Assembly (NCBI GenBank): GCA_020621985.1
Contig: JAHRYS010000005.1
Span: forward strand, 1-64,000
Reading direction: 5' to 3'
Length of the DNA: 64,000 nt
Source of the DNA: Candidatus Ferrigenium altingense
GTDB taxonomy: Bacteria; Pseudomonadota; Gammaproteobacteria; Burkholderiales; Gallionellaceae
Shown: piece by piece, positions 7,823 to 17,338 of the stretch
Layout: every line of letters begins with the position of its first letter
How positions within the stretch are numbered: position 1 is the stretch's first letter
The notes under the pieces: model-generated
The model's input: the letters and a program-made list of their open reading frames with translations, nothing else
Told to the model about the DNA's origin: nothing
Database searches by the model: none
Position numbers and translations under genes: made by a program

Positions 7823-9067
7823 TTACTGCCAGTCTTGAACCCTCTTTTCGATTGCCGCCACGCGAGCCAGCCGCACGCGCTCCGGGATGGCGGCCTGATC
7901 CGCGCAATGGGCGGCGATTGCGCCCGCATCCACCGCGCGCGCGGCTGCCAGCAGGTGCAGCAGATAATCCGCCTGAGGATAGTTGTCCTGCTCGTGGCCG
8001 GTGCGTCCGTGCGCGTCCGTGGCGCAAACTTGCAGCAGTTGCGCGAAACGTTCCGGCCTGCGCCATGCGTCGGCCGACTGGAACAGCCTGATGATCGTTT
8101 CGGCGCGCAGCTCGCGGGCGCGATGGATGTCGCCGTGATAGCGCGCCGCCAGCAAGGCCAAGTCGCGGCATTCGCCCGGCACGCGCAGCCGTTGCGCGAG
8201 TTTTTTTATCAGTTCCACACCGCGCAGCTCATGGCCGATATGGCGCGGCAGGATGTCCTTCGGTGTGGTCGCCTTGCCCAAGTCATGCGTCAGCGCGGCG
8301 AAGCGCACTTCCAGCGGGTAATCGCGCCGCGCGGCATCGTCCACCACCAGCAGGGTATGGATGCCGCAGTCGATTTCCGGATGGTATTTTTCCGGCTGCG
8401 GCACGCCGAACAGCGCGTCCACCTCGGGCAGGATTTTCGCCAGCGCGCCGCAACTGCGCAGCGTCTCGAAGAAGCGCGACGGCTTTTTCTCCAGCAGGCC
8501 GCGCGCCAGTTCCTGCCACACGCGCTCCGCCACCAGCGCGTCTACTTCGCCGCTGTCCACCATGCCGCGCATCAGCGCCAGAGTCTCCGGCGCGATGCTG
8601 AAACCGAAGCGTGCCGCAAAGCGCGCCGCGCGCAGAATGCGCACCGGGTCTTCGCCGAACGCCGCACTGACATGGCGCAATATGCCGGCGCGCAAATCGG
8701 CGATGCCGTTATGCGGGTCGATCAGTTTGCCCCCGCCTTGCTTGTCATCAACTTCCTGGGCGATGGCGTTGATGGTGAAATCGCGGCGCAGCAGATCCTG
8801 CTCCAGCGTGACATCGGGCGCGGCGTACACGGCGAAACCCTTGTAGCCGCGCGCGGTCTTGCGCTCGGTGCGCGCCAGCGCGTATTCCTCGTGGGTTTGC
8901 GGATGCAGGAACACCGGGAAATCCTTGCCCACCGGCTGGAAGCCTTGCGCGACCATGTCTTCCGGCGTGCTGCCCACCACCACCCAGTCGTGATCCTGCA
9001 CCGGCAGGCCGAGCAACCGGTCGCGCACCGCGCCGCCTACGCAATAAATTTTGGCATCACTTTTCAT
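7823..9067 (-). CDS. cca: CCA-adding tRNA nucleotidyltransferase with HD domain
   Basis: Adds or repairs the 3' CCA end of tRNAs without a template. The 414-residue protein has the nucleotidyltransferase signature [10 protein letters not shown] followed by the DHDWVVVG catalytic aspartates (about residues 8-28), the class II neck region, and a C-terminal HD domain ([12 protein letters not shown], about residue 240) as in multifunctional gammaproteobacterial and betaproteobacterial enzymes with phosphohydrolase activity. ATG at 9067 gives [12 protein letters not shown] and overlaps the end of slt by 11 bp, so cca is translated from the slt transcript. Confidence 0.95.
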   Translation of the reverse strand: MKSDAKIYCVGGAVRDRLLGLPVQDHDWVVVGSTPEDMVAQGFQPVGKDFPVFLHPQTHEEYALARTERKTARGYKGFAVYAAPDVTLEQDLLRRDFTINAIAQEVDDKQGGGKLIDPHNGIADLRAGILRHVSAAFGEDPVRILRAARFAARFGFSIAPETLALMRGMVDSGEVDALVAERVWQELARGLLEKKPSRFFETLRSCGALAKILPEVDALFGVPQPEKYHPEIDCGIHTLLVVDDAARRDYPLEVRFAALTHDLGKATTPKDILPRHIGHELRGVELIKKLAQRLRVPGECRDLALLAARYHGDIHRARELRAETIIRLFQSADAWRRPERFAQLLQVCATDAHGRTGHEQDNYPQADYLLHLLAAARAVDAGAIAAHCADQAAIPERVRLARVAAIEKRVQDWQ

Positions 9068-11054
9068 CGGGGATGGCCTGCTGGTTGTCCGCCGTCTTGC
9101 CCGCGACGATGCCCATGCGCTGCTTGAGCGGGCGCGGCGGCGCATCGAATTGTCCGGCGTAGTACATGGTGTTGCTCATCACTTTTTTCACATAATCGCG
9201 CGTTTCATCGAACGGGATGGTCTCGGCATAGATTGCGCCTTCCAATGGTTGGTCGCCGCGCCAGCGCCGCGCCCGCCCCGGCCCGGCATTGTATGCCGCC
9301 GAGGCCAGCACCGGGCTGTCGTCAAACCATGACAACACGGTTTTCATATAGTAGGTGCCGAGGCGCAGATTGGTATCCAACTGGTGGATCAAGGATTGTT
9401 TATAGCTTTTCAATCCCAATTTTTTCGCTATCCAGCGCGCCGTCGATGGCATGACCTGCATCAGTCCGGCCGCCCCGACATCGGACTTGGCCGCAGTGAC
9501 GAAACGGCTCTCCTGGCGCATCAGGCCGTATACCCACGCCTCCTCCAGCCCATACTCGCGAATATGCGCCCGTAACGCATCGCGGTAGGGCGCGAGATAG
9601 CGCAAGCTGAAATCATGCACGTTGACGGTCCTGTCCGCCGCATTGATGGCGCGGTCGTACATTTCGTTGCGCCGCGCGATCTCCGCAGCGGTGAGCAACT
9701 CCTGATCGTTGAAATTGCGCACCGTCCAGCTCCATTCCTTCAACGCTTCGCCGCGCATATCCATGCGGTACAGCGTCAGGGTGCGTTGAATGCCGGGCAA
9801 TGCCAGCATCGCAGCGAGATCCTGTTTGCGGGGTTTGTAGGTCGCCGCCGAGCCTGTCTCGAGCCTGTCCTGAGCCCTTCGACTTTGCCCAGGAGAGCCT
9901 TGTCGAAGTGGCGCAGTCGAAGAGCTCAACAGCGGCGAACCCGCCAGCTCCTCACCCGCCAACTGGCCGTAAAAATTGTATTCGCCGCTCAGCGGCACGA
10001 GCAACTGGTTCGCTTCGGCGGGCTTGCCCAATGCCTGCAACGCGCGCGCCTTCCAGTATTGCCAGGCCGCATCGTGTTGCTGTTGTCCATCCATCGCATT
10101 GATGCCTGCCAGCACCTCGGGCCAGTCCTGCGCGCGCAATGCCGCACGCACGCGCCATGCCGATTGCTGCTCGTTGAGCGGTGTGTTTGCCGCCGCCTTG
10201 AACCATTGCAGCGCACGGTTATCCAGCTTGCGCGCCGCCTCGTAAGCCAGCCAGCCGTAAAGGTATTGTTGCTCCGCGTCGGGAAAATTGGCTGCAATTT
10301 TTTCCCAGCGCGCAGCGGCCAGATCGGGGGATTGTTTGGCCAGGCGTTGCAACGCGAACAATGCAACGGCGCGCTGGCCGTCATTCATCTGGTCAGGCGT
10401 CAGTTTTTCCAGGTAACGATCCGCATCGGCCGCAGCGCTTTCCAGGGCCGCAGGCGACACCGCATGGTTGCCGGTCAGGTGTCCGGCAAGCTGTTTGGCG
10501 AGCGAAACATTGCCCGCTTCCAGCGTCAGGCGCAGCCGCTGCCAGACATCCGGTTCGCTTATGATGCCGACGGACAGCGCCGCTTCGAATAGCGGGCCGC
10601 AGCTGTCCGGCTGGCCCTTGCCGCTGAACCATAACCGGCGCACTTCGTTTAACGCCTCCTGTTCCTGGCTGCGGCGGCGCGATTGCAGCGCATAGCAGGT
10701 CAGCTCGGTATCCTCGTTAAGCAGGCGCGGATATTCCGCGTCGAACCTGTCCCATTGCTGTTTCCTGCCGAGCTGCTTGAGCCATTCGCCGCGCAACCGG
10801 TCGATCATCGGCGTGTCTTCCGGCCGTGAAAGAAAATCCTTTACCGCGCCCGTGTCGGCGGTTTCCAGGCCGAGGCGCAGCCGGTAATAACTGGTGTACA
10901 CCTCCAGCGGCGTATTTTTCAACCGCTGTGCGAAACGTCCAAGTTTGACCGTGTCGCCGGCGCGGAATGCATCGCGCGCCGCGAGAAAATCCGCAGTCTG
11001 GTCCGCCAGCGCGGGCGGGGCAATCAGCAGGCAAAAATAAAAGAAGAGCCTCAT
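9057..11054 (-). CDS. slt: Soluble lytic murein transglycosylase
   Basis: Cleaves the glycan strands of peptidoglycan in the periplasm to leave anhydromuramyl ends. The 665-residue protein starts [17 protein letters not shown] (signal peptide). A long alpha-helical superhelix fills residues 20-470, and the SLT catalytic domain follows with the catalytic Glu in GLMRQESRF and the [13 protein letters not shown] motif, then [12 protein letters not shown]. Between these, about residues 380-407, sits a Ser/Arg/Gly-rich stretch encoded by a dispersed palindromic repeat. It lies in an operon with cca. The ATG at 11054 was chosen because it starts the signal peptide. Confidence 0.93.
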   Translation of the reverse strand: MRLFFYFCLLIAPPALADQTADFLAARDAFRAGDTVKLGRFAQRLKNTPLEVYTSYYRLRLGLETADTGAVKDFLSRPEDTPMIDRLRGEWLKQLGRKQQWDRFDAEYPRLLNEDTELTCYALQSRRRSQEQEALNEVRRLWFSGKGQPDSCGPLFEAALSVGIISEPDVWQRLRLTLEAGNVSLAKQLAGHLTGNHAVSPAALESAAADADRYLEKLTPDQMNDGQRAVALFALQRLAKQSPDLAAARWEKIAANFPDAEQQYLYGWLAYEAARKLDNRALQWFKAAANTPLNEQQSAWRVRAALRAQDWPEVLAGINAMDGQQQHDAAWQYWKARALQALGKPAEANQLLVPLSGEYNFYGQLAGEELAGSPLLSSSTAPLRQGSPGQSRRAQDRLETGSAATYKPRKQDLAAMLALPGIQRTLTLYRMDMRGEALKEWSWTVRNFNDQELLTAAEIARRNEMYDRAINAADRTVNVHDFSLRYLAPYRDALRAHIREYGLEEAWVYGLMRQESRFVTAAKSDVGAAGLMQVMPSTARWIAKKLGLKSYKQSLIHQLDTNLRLGTYYMKTVLSWFDDSPVLASAAYNAGPGRARRWRGDQPLEGAIYAETIPFDETRDYVKKVMSNTMYYAGQFDAPPRPLKQRMGIVAGKTADNQQAIPDEK
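9851..9927. repeat. Dispersed repeat inserted in frame within slt
   Basis: This segment contains GAGCCTGTCCTGAGC, CCTTCGAC and TTGTCGAAG, the parts of a palindromic repeat common in proteobacterial intergenic regions. Here it lies inside slt and encodes about 26 residues of low-complexity sequence ([20 protein letters not shown]) without breaking the frame. Confidence 0.72.
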
Positions 11055-11302
11055 CGCAACCCGTCGAAAAAACAATCGCTCGGAGCATAGCACATCGATG
11101 ATGGGCAGCCGTTTGGCACGGCGGCATGAGGAAGCGTTCGCCTGCTACAAGCAGGCCGTGCTTTGTGAAGTTTTTTGTTAAACCTGCATTGCTTGTCTTG
11201 CAATACATTTTGCCTCGCGGATAATCCGCCCCGAAGTTCTCTCCGGTGGGCTTTCCGGTTGGCGGCCAAAGCGGCCGATACAAACAAATTCAAGGAGTTT
11301 AA

Positions 11303-12547
11303 ATGCAAAAAAAGATCATTGTGCTGGCGCTCATTTCGGCATTTGCCGCCCCGGCGGCATTTGCCGATACCGAAAAAGCCGAGTTGGAGAAACTGCGCGC
11401 CATGGTGCAGGAGCTGGATCAGAAGATCCGCATGCTCGAACACAAACTGGAAAGCAAAACGGCTGCCCCGGTTTTGGCAAATGCCAATGCGAAACCAGCC
11501 GCGCCGGCAACTGCAAACACCGCTTCCGGCATAACTTTTTATGGCCGGGTCAATATAGATTTTGAATCAGTCAAAAATGACAAGGTATCGGCAGTCACAA
11601 CCGCCAAGAGCGCCAACCGCGTGCAATCCAATGCATCCCGCTTCGGCCTGAAAGGCAGTGAAGGGCTGGGCGACGACCTGGCGGCCATCTGGCAACTGGA
11701 GATTCAAGTCGATCCTGCTAACGGCGGCGGCACGCCATTCAATGGCACGCGCAACAGCAACGTCGGCCTGAAAGGCGGCTTCGGCACGGCATTTGTCGGT
11801 ACCTGGGACACACCCTACAAGCTTGCCCACAACAAGATCGAATTGTTCGACAACGCAAGTATATTCAGCGCGACCAACCTGATTGGGCGAACCGGCGCGA
11901 ACAATGCGGCAAATACTGCCGTTACCGCAGTCAACTACAACACGCGCCAGTCCAGCGTCTTGCAATACTGGTCGCCGAACCTGAGCGGCTTCCAGGGCAT
12001 GATCGCCTACAGCCCCGATTCCGGGCAGACCACCACCCAAAACAAGACCAAGTTGTCGCTCTCCGGGACTTATGAGAATGACATGCTGTATGCGGCATTG
12101 GCCTATGAAAACCGCCCCGACCAGACCACGGCGGCCGTGGATGACCATGCGACACGCCTGGTCGGCGCTTATAAATTTGGCGGCGGCCTGATTGGCATGG
12201 CTTATGAGCATTTGTCCGTCGGCACGGCCGCTGCCACGAGCGAATCCCAGAGCAATTTGGAATTGGCGGGCAATTACAAGCTCGGCAACAGCAATCTCGG
12301 TGCTTTTTATGTCAAGAACGGCAACCTGGGCGCGCGCGCAAACACGGGAGCCGACATGTATACGTTGCGTTACGGTTACAACTTCTCTAAACGCACCGAG
12401 CTGTACGGCGCCTATACCCGGCTCAGCAACGATGCCAACGCGAACTACAGCACCTTAACCGCCACGGCGATTGGCACCGTGGGAGCCGCCTCGACAAACG
12501 GTTCAACCCAGACCGGCCTCGGTATAGGCATGATTCACCTGTTCTGA
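11303..12547 (+). CDS. Gram-negative porin with N-terminal coiled coil
   Basis: A general outer-membrane diffusion channel of the betaproteobacterial porin type. The 414-residue precursor has a signal peptide (MQKKIIVLALISAFAAPAAFA), then a heptad helix about residues 24-50 (EKAELEKLRAMVQELDQKIRMLEHKLE), an Ala/Pro linker, and a 16-strand barrel starting GITFYGRVNIDFE. It contains GLKGSEGLGDDLAAIWQLE and TRQSSVLQYWSP, both typical of the family, and ends in GMIHLF with the terminal Phe needed for barrel assembly. The coiled coil before the barrel may trimerise or span the periplasm. AAGGAG precedes the ATG; a hairpin terminator follows. Confidence 0.93.
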   Translation: MQKKIIVLALISAFAAPAAFADTEKAELEKLRAMVQELDQKIRMLEHKLESKTAAPVLANANAKPAAPATANTASGITFYGRVNIDFESVKNDKVSAVTTAKSANRVQSNASRFGLKGSEGLGDDLAAIWQLEIQVDPANGGGTPFNGTRNSNVGLKGGFGTAFVGTWDTPYKLAHNKIELFDNASIFSATNLIGRTGANNAANTAVTAVNYNTRQSSVLQYWSPNLSGFQGMIAYSPDSGQTTTQNKTKLSLSGTYENDMLYAALAYENRPDQTTAAVDDHATRLVGAYKFGGGLIGMAYEHLSVGTAAATSESQSNLELAGNYKLGNSNLGAFYVKNGNLGARANTGADMYTLRYGYNFSKRTELYGAYTRLSNDANANYSTLTATAIGTVGAASTNGSTQTGLGIGMIHLF

Positions 12548-12577
12548 TCCGGCTCTCCTCGCAAGCCGGGAAAAACC

Positions 12578-12604
12578 ACGGGCATCTTCGGATGCCCGTT
12601 TTTA
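12578..12604 (+). terminator. Intrinsic terminator of the porin gene
   Basis: ACGGGCATC (12578-12586), a TTCG tetraloop and GATGCCCGT (12591-12599), followed by a run of T. It lies 30 bp after the porin stop. Confidence 0.93.
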
Positions 12605-12688
12605 TTCCGCACGCCGTGGCGTTAATGCTTGACGCGGCGTTGCCCGCGCCGATAGAATTCCCGACCATTTAATTCAGGTAAAGACGCC

Positions 12689-13006
12689 ATGAGCACAGAT
12701 ACCCAGCAACGCATCCACGAACAAGTCACCACGCATCCGGTGGTGCTGTATATGAAAGGCAGTCCGCAGTTCCCGCAATGCGGTTTTTCCGGCAAAGCGG
12801 TGGGCATCCTGAAAACGTTGGGCGTGAAACAATTGTTCACCGTGGATGTGCTGCAGGATGCGGAAATCCGCCAGGGGATCAAGGATTACGCCAATTGGCC
12901 GACCATTCCGCAGCTTTACATCAAGGGTGAATTCGTCGGCGGCTCGGACATCATGACCGAGATGTTCCAGAGCGGGGAGCTCAAGCAATTGCTGGAAAAC
13001 CTCTGA
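12689..13006 (+). CDS. grxD: Monothiol glutaredoxin Grx4 type
   Basis: Binds and passes on a [2Fe-2S] cluster using the active-site Cys31 of a CGFS motif and glutathione. The 105-residue protein is a single glutaredoxin domain with WPTIPQLYIKGEFVGGSD, the conserved cis-proline and glutathione-binding loop. AGGTAAAG lies upstream of the ATG. It stands alone after the porin terminator; functionally it may serve the isc genes at the other end of the window, but that link is inference. Confidence 0.96.
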   Translation: MSTDTQQRIHEQVTTHPVVLYMKGSPQFPQCGFSGKAVGILKTLGVKQLFTVDVLQDAEIRQGIKDYANWPTIPQLYIKGEFVGGSDIMTEMFQSGELKQLLENL

Positions 13007-13224
13007 TTCGAGTTAATCCCTGAATCCTGATTTGCAAGCATTCGCATAGCGGATCGGCATTTTCTTGCGGGGCATCCGGGCGAACCCCGAATTTCCGCAA
13101 GTCCTTTGATGCGCCGTCGCGCAGCAGCGCATCAGTCGTGAGGCACTGCAAACTCGTTCTGGTCAGCACCCCCCCCCGAAAGAGTAAAACAGGACACACA
13201 AAAAGAACTAGTTCGAAACGTTAG

Positions 13225-13260
13225 CCGAAATAACTAGGCCGAAATGCATAGTTATTTCGG
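13225..13260. repeat. Inverted repeat CCGAAATAACT in the grxD-argH gap
   Basis: CCGAAATAACT (13225-13235) and AGTTATTTCGG (13250-13260) are exact reverse complements 14 bp apart. There is no T run, so it is not a simple terminator. The 13007-13224 part of this gap, which includes a run of C at about 13171, shows nothing else I can name. Confidence 0.6.
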
Positions 13261-13261
13261 C

Positions 13262-13384
13262 ATATATGAATTGTTGGAGAGAGTGGATATAGTTCGCGCC
13301 GAGTGTTTAGGCTAGTGGTTGGCAACAACGCTACTTTTCATACTCTCCTCCTATTTGGGCGATCCATGATCGCCCATTTTTTTG
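13262..13384 (+). ncRNA. Candidate small RNA with its own terminator
   Basis: No convincing protein is encoded here, yet the + strand ends in a strong intrinsic terminator: TGGGCGATC (13356-13364), a three-base loop, GATCGCCCA (13368-13376) and eight T. Because argH is on the opposite strand and grxD ends 350 bp upstream, the terminator needs a nearby + strand transcript. GGAGAG near 13275 can pair with CTCTCC near 13344, with smaller hairpins between, giving a compact fold. The start point is a guess and no known RNA family was recognised. Confidence 0.35.
13356..13384 (+). terminator. Intrinsic terminator in the grxD-argH gap
   Basis: A 9 bp perfect stem with a CAT loop followed by TTTTTTTT on the + strand. 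On the minus strand no T run follows the stem, so it is not a good terminator for argH. Confidence 0.8.
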
Positions 13385-13388
13385 CCTC

Positions 13389-14789
13389 TCATTTAGCGAG
13401 ATCGACACGCGCCCGCGCGATGGCGGCTTCCACTTGTCGCGGTGCGGTGCCGCCGATATGGTCGCGGCTGGCAAGCGATCCTTCCAGCGACAGCACCTGA
13501 TACACGTCTTCACCGATCAGGGCGGAGAACTGTTGCAACTCGGCGAGGCCGATGTCGCCCAGGTCGCAGCCGCGCTGTTCGGCGAAACGCACCGCGAGCG
13601 CCACCGCTTCATGCGCATCGCGGAACGGCAGGCCTTTCTTCACCAGATAATCGGCCAGATCGGTGGCCGTGGCATAGCCCTGCAAGGCCGCGTTGCGCAT
13701 GGCTTCCGGCTTGACCTTGATGCCGCCGATCATGTCGGCGTAGATGCGCAGCGTCTGCGTCAGCGTTTCCACGGTGTCGAACAGCGGCTCCTTGTCTTCC
13801 TGGTTGTCCTTGTTGTAGGCCAGCGGCTGGCCTTTCATCAGCGTGAGCAGCGCGACCAGGTGGCCGTTGACGCGCCCGGTCTTGCCGCGCACCAGTTCCG
13901 GCACGTCGGGGTTTTTCTTCTGCGGCATGATCGATGATCCGGTGCAGAAGCGGTCGGCGATGTCGATGAAGCCGAAGCGCGGGCTCATCCACAGGATCAG
14001 CTCCTCGGAGAAGCGCGACAGATGCGTCATGATCAGCGCGGCGCAGGCGGTGAATTCGATCGCGAAGTCGCGATCCGAAACCGCATCCAGCGAGTTCTCG
14101 CATACGCCGTCGAAGCCCAGCAGTTCCGCCACCATTTCGCGTTTGATCGGGTAGCTGGTTCCGGCCAAAGCCGCCGCGCCCAGCGGCAAACGGTTAACGC
14201 GGCGGCGGCAATCCCGCAGGCGTTCCGCATCGCGCTTGAGCATCTCGAAATACGCCATCAGGTGGTGCGCGAAGCTGATCGGCTGCGCCACCTGCAAGTG
14301 GGTGAAGCCGGGCATGATGGTGCGGGTATGGTGCTGGGCGAGATCGAGCAACGCGCCTTGCAACGCGTTGACCAGATGCAGCAGGTCATCGATCGAGCTG
14401 CGCAGATACAGGCGCACATCGGTCGCCACCTGGTCGTTGCGCGACCGCCCGGTGTGCAGGCGTTTGCCGGCATCGCCGACCAGCCCGGTGAGGCGCTTCT
14501 CGATGTTGAGGTGCACGTCTTCCAGATCCAGCGACCAGACGAACTCGCCGCCGATGATCTCGTTTTCGATTTGCGCGAGGCCGCGCTGGATGTCGCCCAA
14601 ATCCTGCGCGGTGATAATGCCGCAGGCGGACAGCATTTGCGCATGCGCCCGCGAGCCCTGGATATCGAACATGGCCAGCTTGTGGTCGAAGCCCACCGAC
14701 GCCGTGTAGCGCTTCACCAGTTCCGCCACCGGTTCCGCGAACCTCCCCGACCAAGTGTCGTTATTTTTATCTTGCGTTGGATCTTGCAT
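13389..14789 (-). CDS. argH: Argininosuccinate lyase
   Basis: Last step of arginine synthesis: argininosuccinate is split to arginine and fumarate. The 466-residue protein has full length, starts [10 protein letters not shown] after a short leader, and carries the superfamily signature [12 protein letters not shown] with the catalytic Ser loop, plus [12 protein letters not shown], which binds substrate. ATG at 14789 is chosen by family length. It is divergent from algZ, an arrangement also known in Pseudomonas, with about 55 bp between the two starts. Confidence 0.97.
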   Translation of the reverse strand: MQDPTQDKNNDTWSGRFAEPVAELVKRYTASVGFDHKLAMFDIQGSRAHAQMLSACGIITAQDLGDIQRGLAQIENEIIGGEFVWSLDLEDVHLNIEKRLTGLVGDAGKRLHTGRSRNDQVATDVRLYLRSSIDDLLHLVNALQGALLDLAQHHTRTIMPGFTHLQVAQPISFAHHLMAYFEMLKRDAERLRDCRRRVNRLPLGAAALAGTSYPIKREMVAELLGFDGVCENSLDAVSDRDFAIEFTACAALIMTHLSRFSEELILWMSPRFGFIDIADRFCTGSSIMPQKKNPDVPELVRGKTGRVNGHLVALLTLMKGQPLAYNKDNQEDKEPLFDTVETLTQTLRIYADMIGGIKVKPEAMRNAALQGYATATDLADYLVKKGLPFRDAHEAVALAVRFAEQRGCDLGDIGLAELQQFSALIGEDVYQVLSLEGSLASRDHIGGTAPRQVEAAIARARVDLAK

Positions 14790-14843
14790 CGTTGCCCCTA
14801 CATGTCCCAGAATGAAGCATGCAAACCGGTAAAGTTTCACGCC

Positions 14844-15887
14844 ATGAATAAGGCGCGCAGTATAAAACAAAACACCCTGCCCGACGCGTTGCCCAACTTC
14901 CGCAACCTCGGTGTGACGTTGCGCATCCTGCTGATCAGCAACGGCTTGGCGCTGTTGCAGGCGCTGTCGCAGGCAAGCGGCTGGGCGGACGTACCGTTGC
15001 GCATGATGCAGATTGCCACGCTGCTCACGCCGATTCTGCTGACCGGCCTGCTGCTGCTGTGGGCGCTACAGCCTTGGCTGAACAGGCTGGCCTATTGGCA
15101 CGGCGTGCTGGCAGTGAATGTGCTGGCGGCGGTGTTGACGCTTTCCATCTATTATTTCGGCGGCGAACTGTATCGCCCGCTGGGCAGCGCTGACGCCTGG
15201 TTCGATGCGGTGCGTTACATGCTGTTCAGCGTGCTGGTATGCGCCATCCTGCTGACGTATTTCCGCTGGCGCAGCCAGGTGCTGTCGCGTGCATTGCACG
15301 AGGCGCGCCTGCAGGTGTTGCGCGCGCGTATCCGCCCGCACTTCCTGTTTAACACGATCAACGCCGTGCTCGGCATCGTGCGCGCCCAGCCCAGGCAGGC
15401 CGAAGCCGCACTGCAAGACATGGCGGACTTGTTCCGCATGGCGATGTCGGAGGCGCAGGACCTCGTGCCGTTGCGCCAGGAAATCGAGTTGAGCAAGCAA
15501 TACATCGCGCTGGAACAATTGCGCATGGGCGAGCGGCTGCGCGTGGATTGGCAAATCCAGGATATGCCGAACGACGCGCTGATCCCGCCGCTGCTGTTGC
15601 AACCGTTGCTGGAAAATGCCGTATATCACGGCATCGAACCGTTGCCGCAAGGGGGCGGCATCACCGTTGTGCTACACCGCAGCGGCGATGAATTGCGCCT
15701 CAGGGTGGAGAACCCCCGCGCATCAAGCGGCGCTGCACCGCATGCCGGCAACAAAATGGCGTTGCAAAACATCCGCGAGCGTCTGGCGTTGCTGTTCGAT
15801 GTCGAGGCGCGTTATAAAGTCGAAAGCGGCAAGGATTTTTATTGTGTTGAAATCACGTTGCCATATATGGAGGAGGGCACAATATGA
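14844..15887 (+). CDS. algZ: LytS/AlgZ-type sensor histidine kinase
   Basis: The membrane kinase partner of the LytTR regulator that follows. The 347-residue protein has four hydrophobic segments (about residues 27-46, 53-74, 86-106 and 121-142), then a linker helix and the atypical His-kinase domain with [12 protein letters not shown], where the His is the expected phosphorylation site, and an ATPase part with [13 protein letters not shown] (N box) and a late G box. No periplasmic sensor domain is present. Its stop overlaps the algR start, indicating translational coupling. In Pseudomonas the homologues control alginate, pili and haem genes; here the targets are unknown. Confidence 0.85.
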   Translation: MNKARSIKQNTLPDALPNFRNLGVTLRILLISNGLALLQALSQASGWADVPLRMMQIATLLTPILLTGLLLLWALQPWLNRLAYWHGVLAVNVLAAVLTLSIYYFGGELYRPLGSADAWFDAVRYMLFSVLVCAILLTYFRWRSQVLSRALHEARLQVLRARIRPHFLFNTINAVLGIVRAQPRQAEAALQDMADLFRMAMSEAQDLVPLRQEIELSKQYIALEQLRMGERLRVDWQIQDMPNDALIPPLLLQPLLENAVYHGIEPLPQGGGITVVLHRSGDELRLRVENPRASSGAAPHAGNKMALQNIRERLALLFDVEARYKVESGKDFYCVEITLPYMEEGTI

Positions 15888-16648
15888 GCACCATCGAGCT
15901 GGCTTTGCGCGTCTTCATCGTTGACGACGAACCGCCCGCGCGCAACCGCCTGCGCGACCTGCTGCACGATTGCAGCGAACAGCTGGCGCTGGAAGTGGTG
16001 GGCGAGGCGGGCAACGGCCAGGAGGCGCTGGACAAGCTGATGGAAACGCCCGTCGATGTAGTGCTGCTGGACATCCGCATGCCGCAGATGGACGGCATCG
16101 AACTCGCGCAGCATCTCAACAAATTACCCAAACCGCCGGTGATCATCTTCACCACCGCCTACGATACCTACGCAATCAAGGCGTTCGAGCTGCACGCGAT
16201 CGACTACCTGCTCAAGCCGATCCGCCTGGGGCGGCTGTTCGAAGCCCTTACCCGCGCGCGCGCAGCAGTGCCGGTGCAAACCGAAGTGCTGCGCGACCTG
16301 CTGCCCGAGCCGCGCAAATTTCTCTCCATCCACGAACGCGGCAAGATCCATCTGGTGCCCATCGAACAAGTGCTGTTCCTGCGCGCCGAGTTGAAATACG
16401 TCACCGTGCGCACCGCCGAACACGAATACCTGCTCGAGGAATCGCTCACCGCGCTGGAGAAGGAATTTGCCGCGCGCTTCGTGCGCGTTCACCGCAACTG
16501 CCTGGTGGCGAAAGAGGAGATCGAAGGCTTCGAGAAAGGCGGCGGGGAAGAAGGTGAGGGTAGCGGCTGGATGGTGAAGCTGAAAGGGCTGGATGAACTG
16601 CTTCCGATCAGCCGCAGGCAGCAGCATATCGTCAAGGAATTCAGTTGA
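15884..16648 (+). CDS. algR: LytTR-family response regulator
   Basis: A 254-residue two-component regulator: receiver domain (residues 9-125) with acidic pocket Asp14-Asp15, phosphoacceptor Asp63 in LLDIRMPQMDG and the conserved Lys in YLLKPI; then a LytTR DNA-binding domain (about 145-250) with VRVHRNCLVAKEEIEGFE. An unusual Gly/Glu-rich loop (GGGEEGEGSG) lies within the LytTR domain. It overlaps algZ by 4 bp and is clearly its partner. In pseudomonads hemC follows directly; here three opposite-strand genes intervene. Confidence 0.88.
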   Translation: MSTIELALRVFIVDDEPPARNRLRDLLHDCSEQLALEVVGEAGNGQEALDKLMETPVDVVLLDIRMPQMDGIELAQHLNKLPKPPVIIFTTAYDTYAIKAFELHAIDYLLKPIRLGRLFEALTRARAAVPVQTEVLRDLLPEPRKFLSIHERGKIHLVPIEQVLFLRAELKYVTVRTAEHEYLLEESLTALEKEFAARFVRVHRNCLVAKEEIEGFEKGGGEEGEGSGWMVKLKGLDELLPISRRQQHIVKEFS

Positions 16649-16771
16649 GCGGCGCAATGTCCGCTCTCGGGCTGCGGATACGGGTCAATATCCAAAATGG
16701 GTCGTTAGCCACTAATCGTTAATTGAAAAACCAGTTATGACTAACTAGCGGCTAACGCCTGTCGATTGCTG

Positions 16772-17098
16772 TTAACCCCAAATCACGTCAGGCACTTTCA
16801 ATCTTTCCACCGGTTTGCCGCCCAGCAGATGTTCTTCGATGATGGCGGCCACATCATCTTTGCTTACCCCGCCGTACATCACGCCTTCCGGATACACCAG
16901 CACGCTGGGGCCGGTGCCGCAAGTGCCGAGGCAGCCGCTGCCGGTCACTGCATAACGCCCCCACAGCTGCCTTTTTTCAAATTGCTGCATGAATTCCTGC
17001 AACACAGCCGCGCTGCCTTTCTCCTCGCATGAGCCGCGCGGATGGTCCGGTGGGCGGGATTGCGTGCAGACGAATACGTGTTTTGCTGGCTTGCCCAT
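16772..17098 (-). CDS. Thioredoxin-like [2Fe-2S] ferredoxin
   Basis: A 108-residue single-domain protein with the four cysteines of the thioredoxin-fold [2Fe-2S] ferredoxins: Cys11 and Cys24 (C-x12-C), then Cys56 and Cys60 (C-x3-C in SGCLGTCGTGP). YPEGVMYGGV is the usual following block. It is an electron carrier of unknown partner. It is a stand-alone gene between convergent algR and the upstream mltC. An inverted repeat of CGTTAGCC and GGCTAACG (about 16702-16757) occupies the space after algR. Confidence 0.88.
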   Translation of the reverse strand: MGKPAKHVFVCTQSRPPDHPRGSCEEKGSAAVLQEFMQQFEKRQLWGRYAVTGSGCLGTCGTGPSVLVYPEGVMYGGVSKDDVAAIIEEHLLGGKPVERLKVPDVIWG

Positions 17099-17338
17099 TC
17101 AAATCTCCTGTTTAATCGAACCTGCAAATTATTTTTGGTTCTGGTTTCACCCACATTGGATGCGCCGCAATTGTAAGGTGGGTAAATTAAAAGAACCAGA
17201 CTCGAATTTGGCTACAACTGAATGGCCGCTGTGGATTGCGGATTCAACCGGTCGATGCAACAAAAAGGCGGCATTCTAACTTTGCGAACTCAGGCAAGAG
17301 CCGCCGTTCCGTGGAACGCACCCTATGGAGCCGGTTGC

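Noticed and set aside
13215..13262. Possible extra attC around the CCGAAATAACT inverted repeat
   Set aside because: CGTTAGCC lacks a GTTRRRY core and there is no matching left core or cassette gene.
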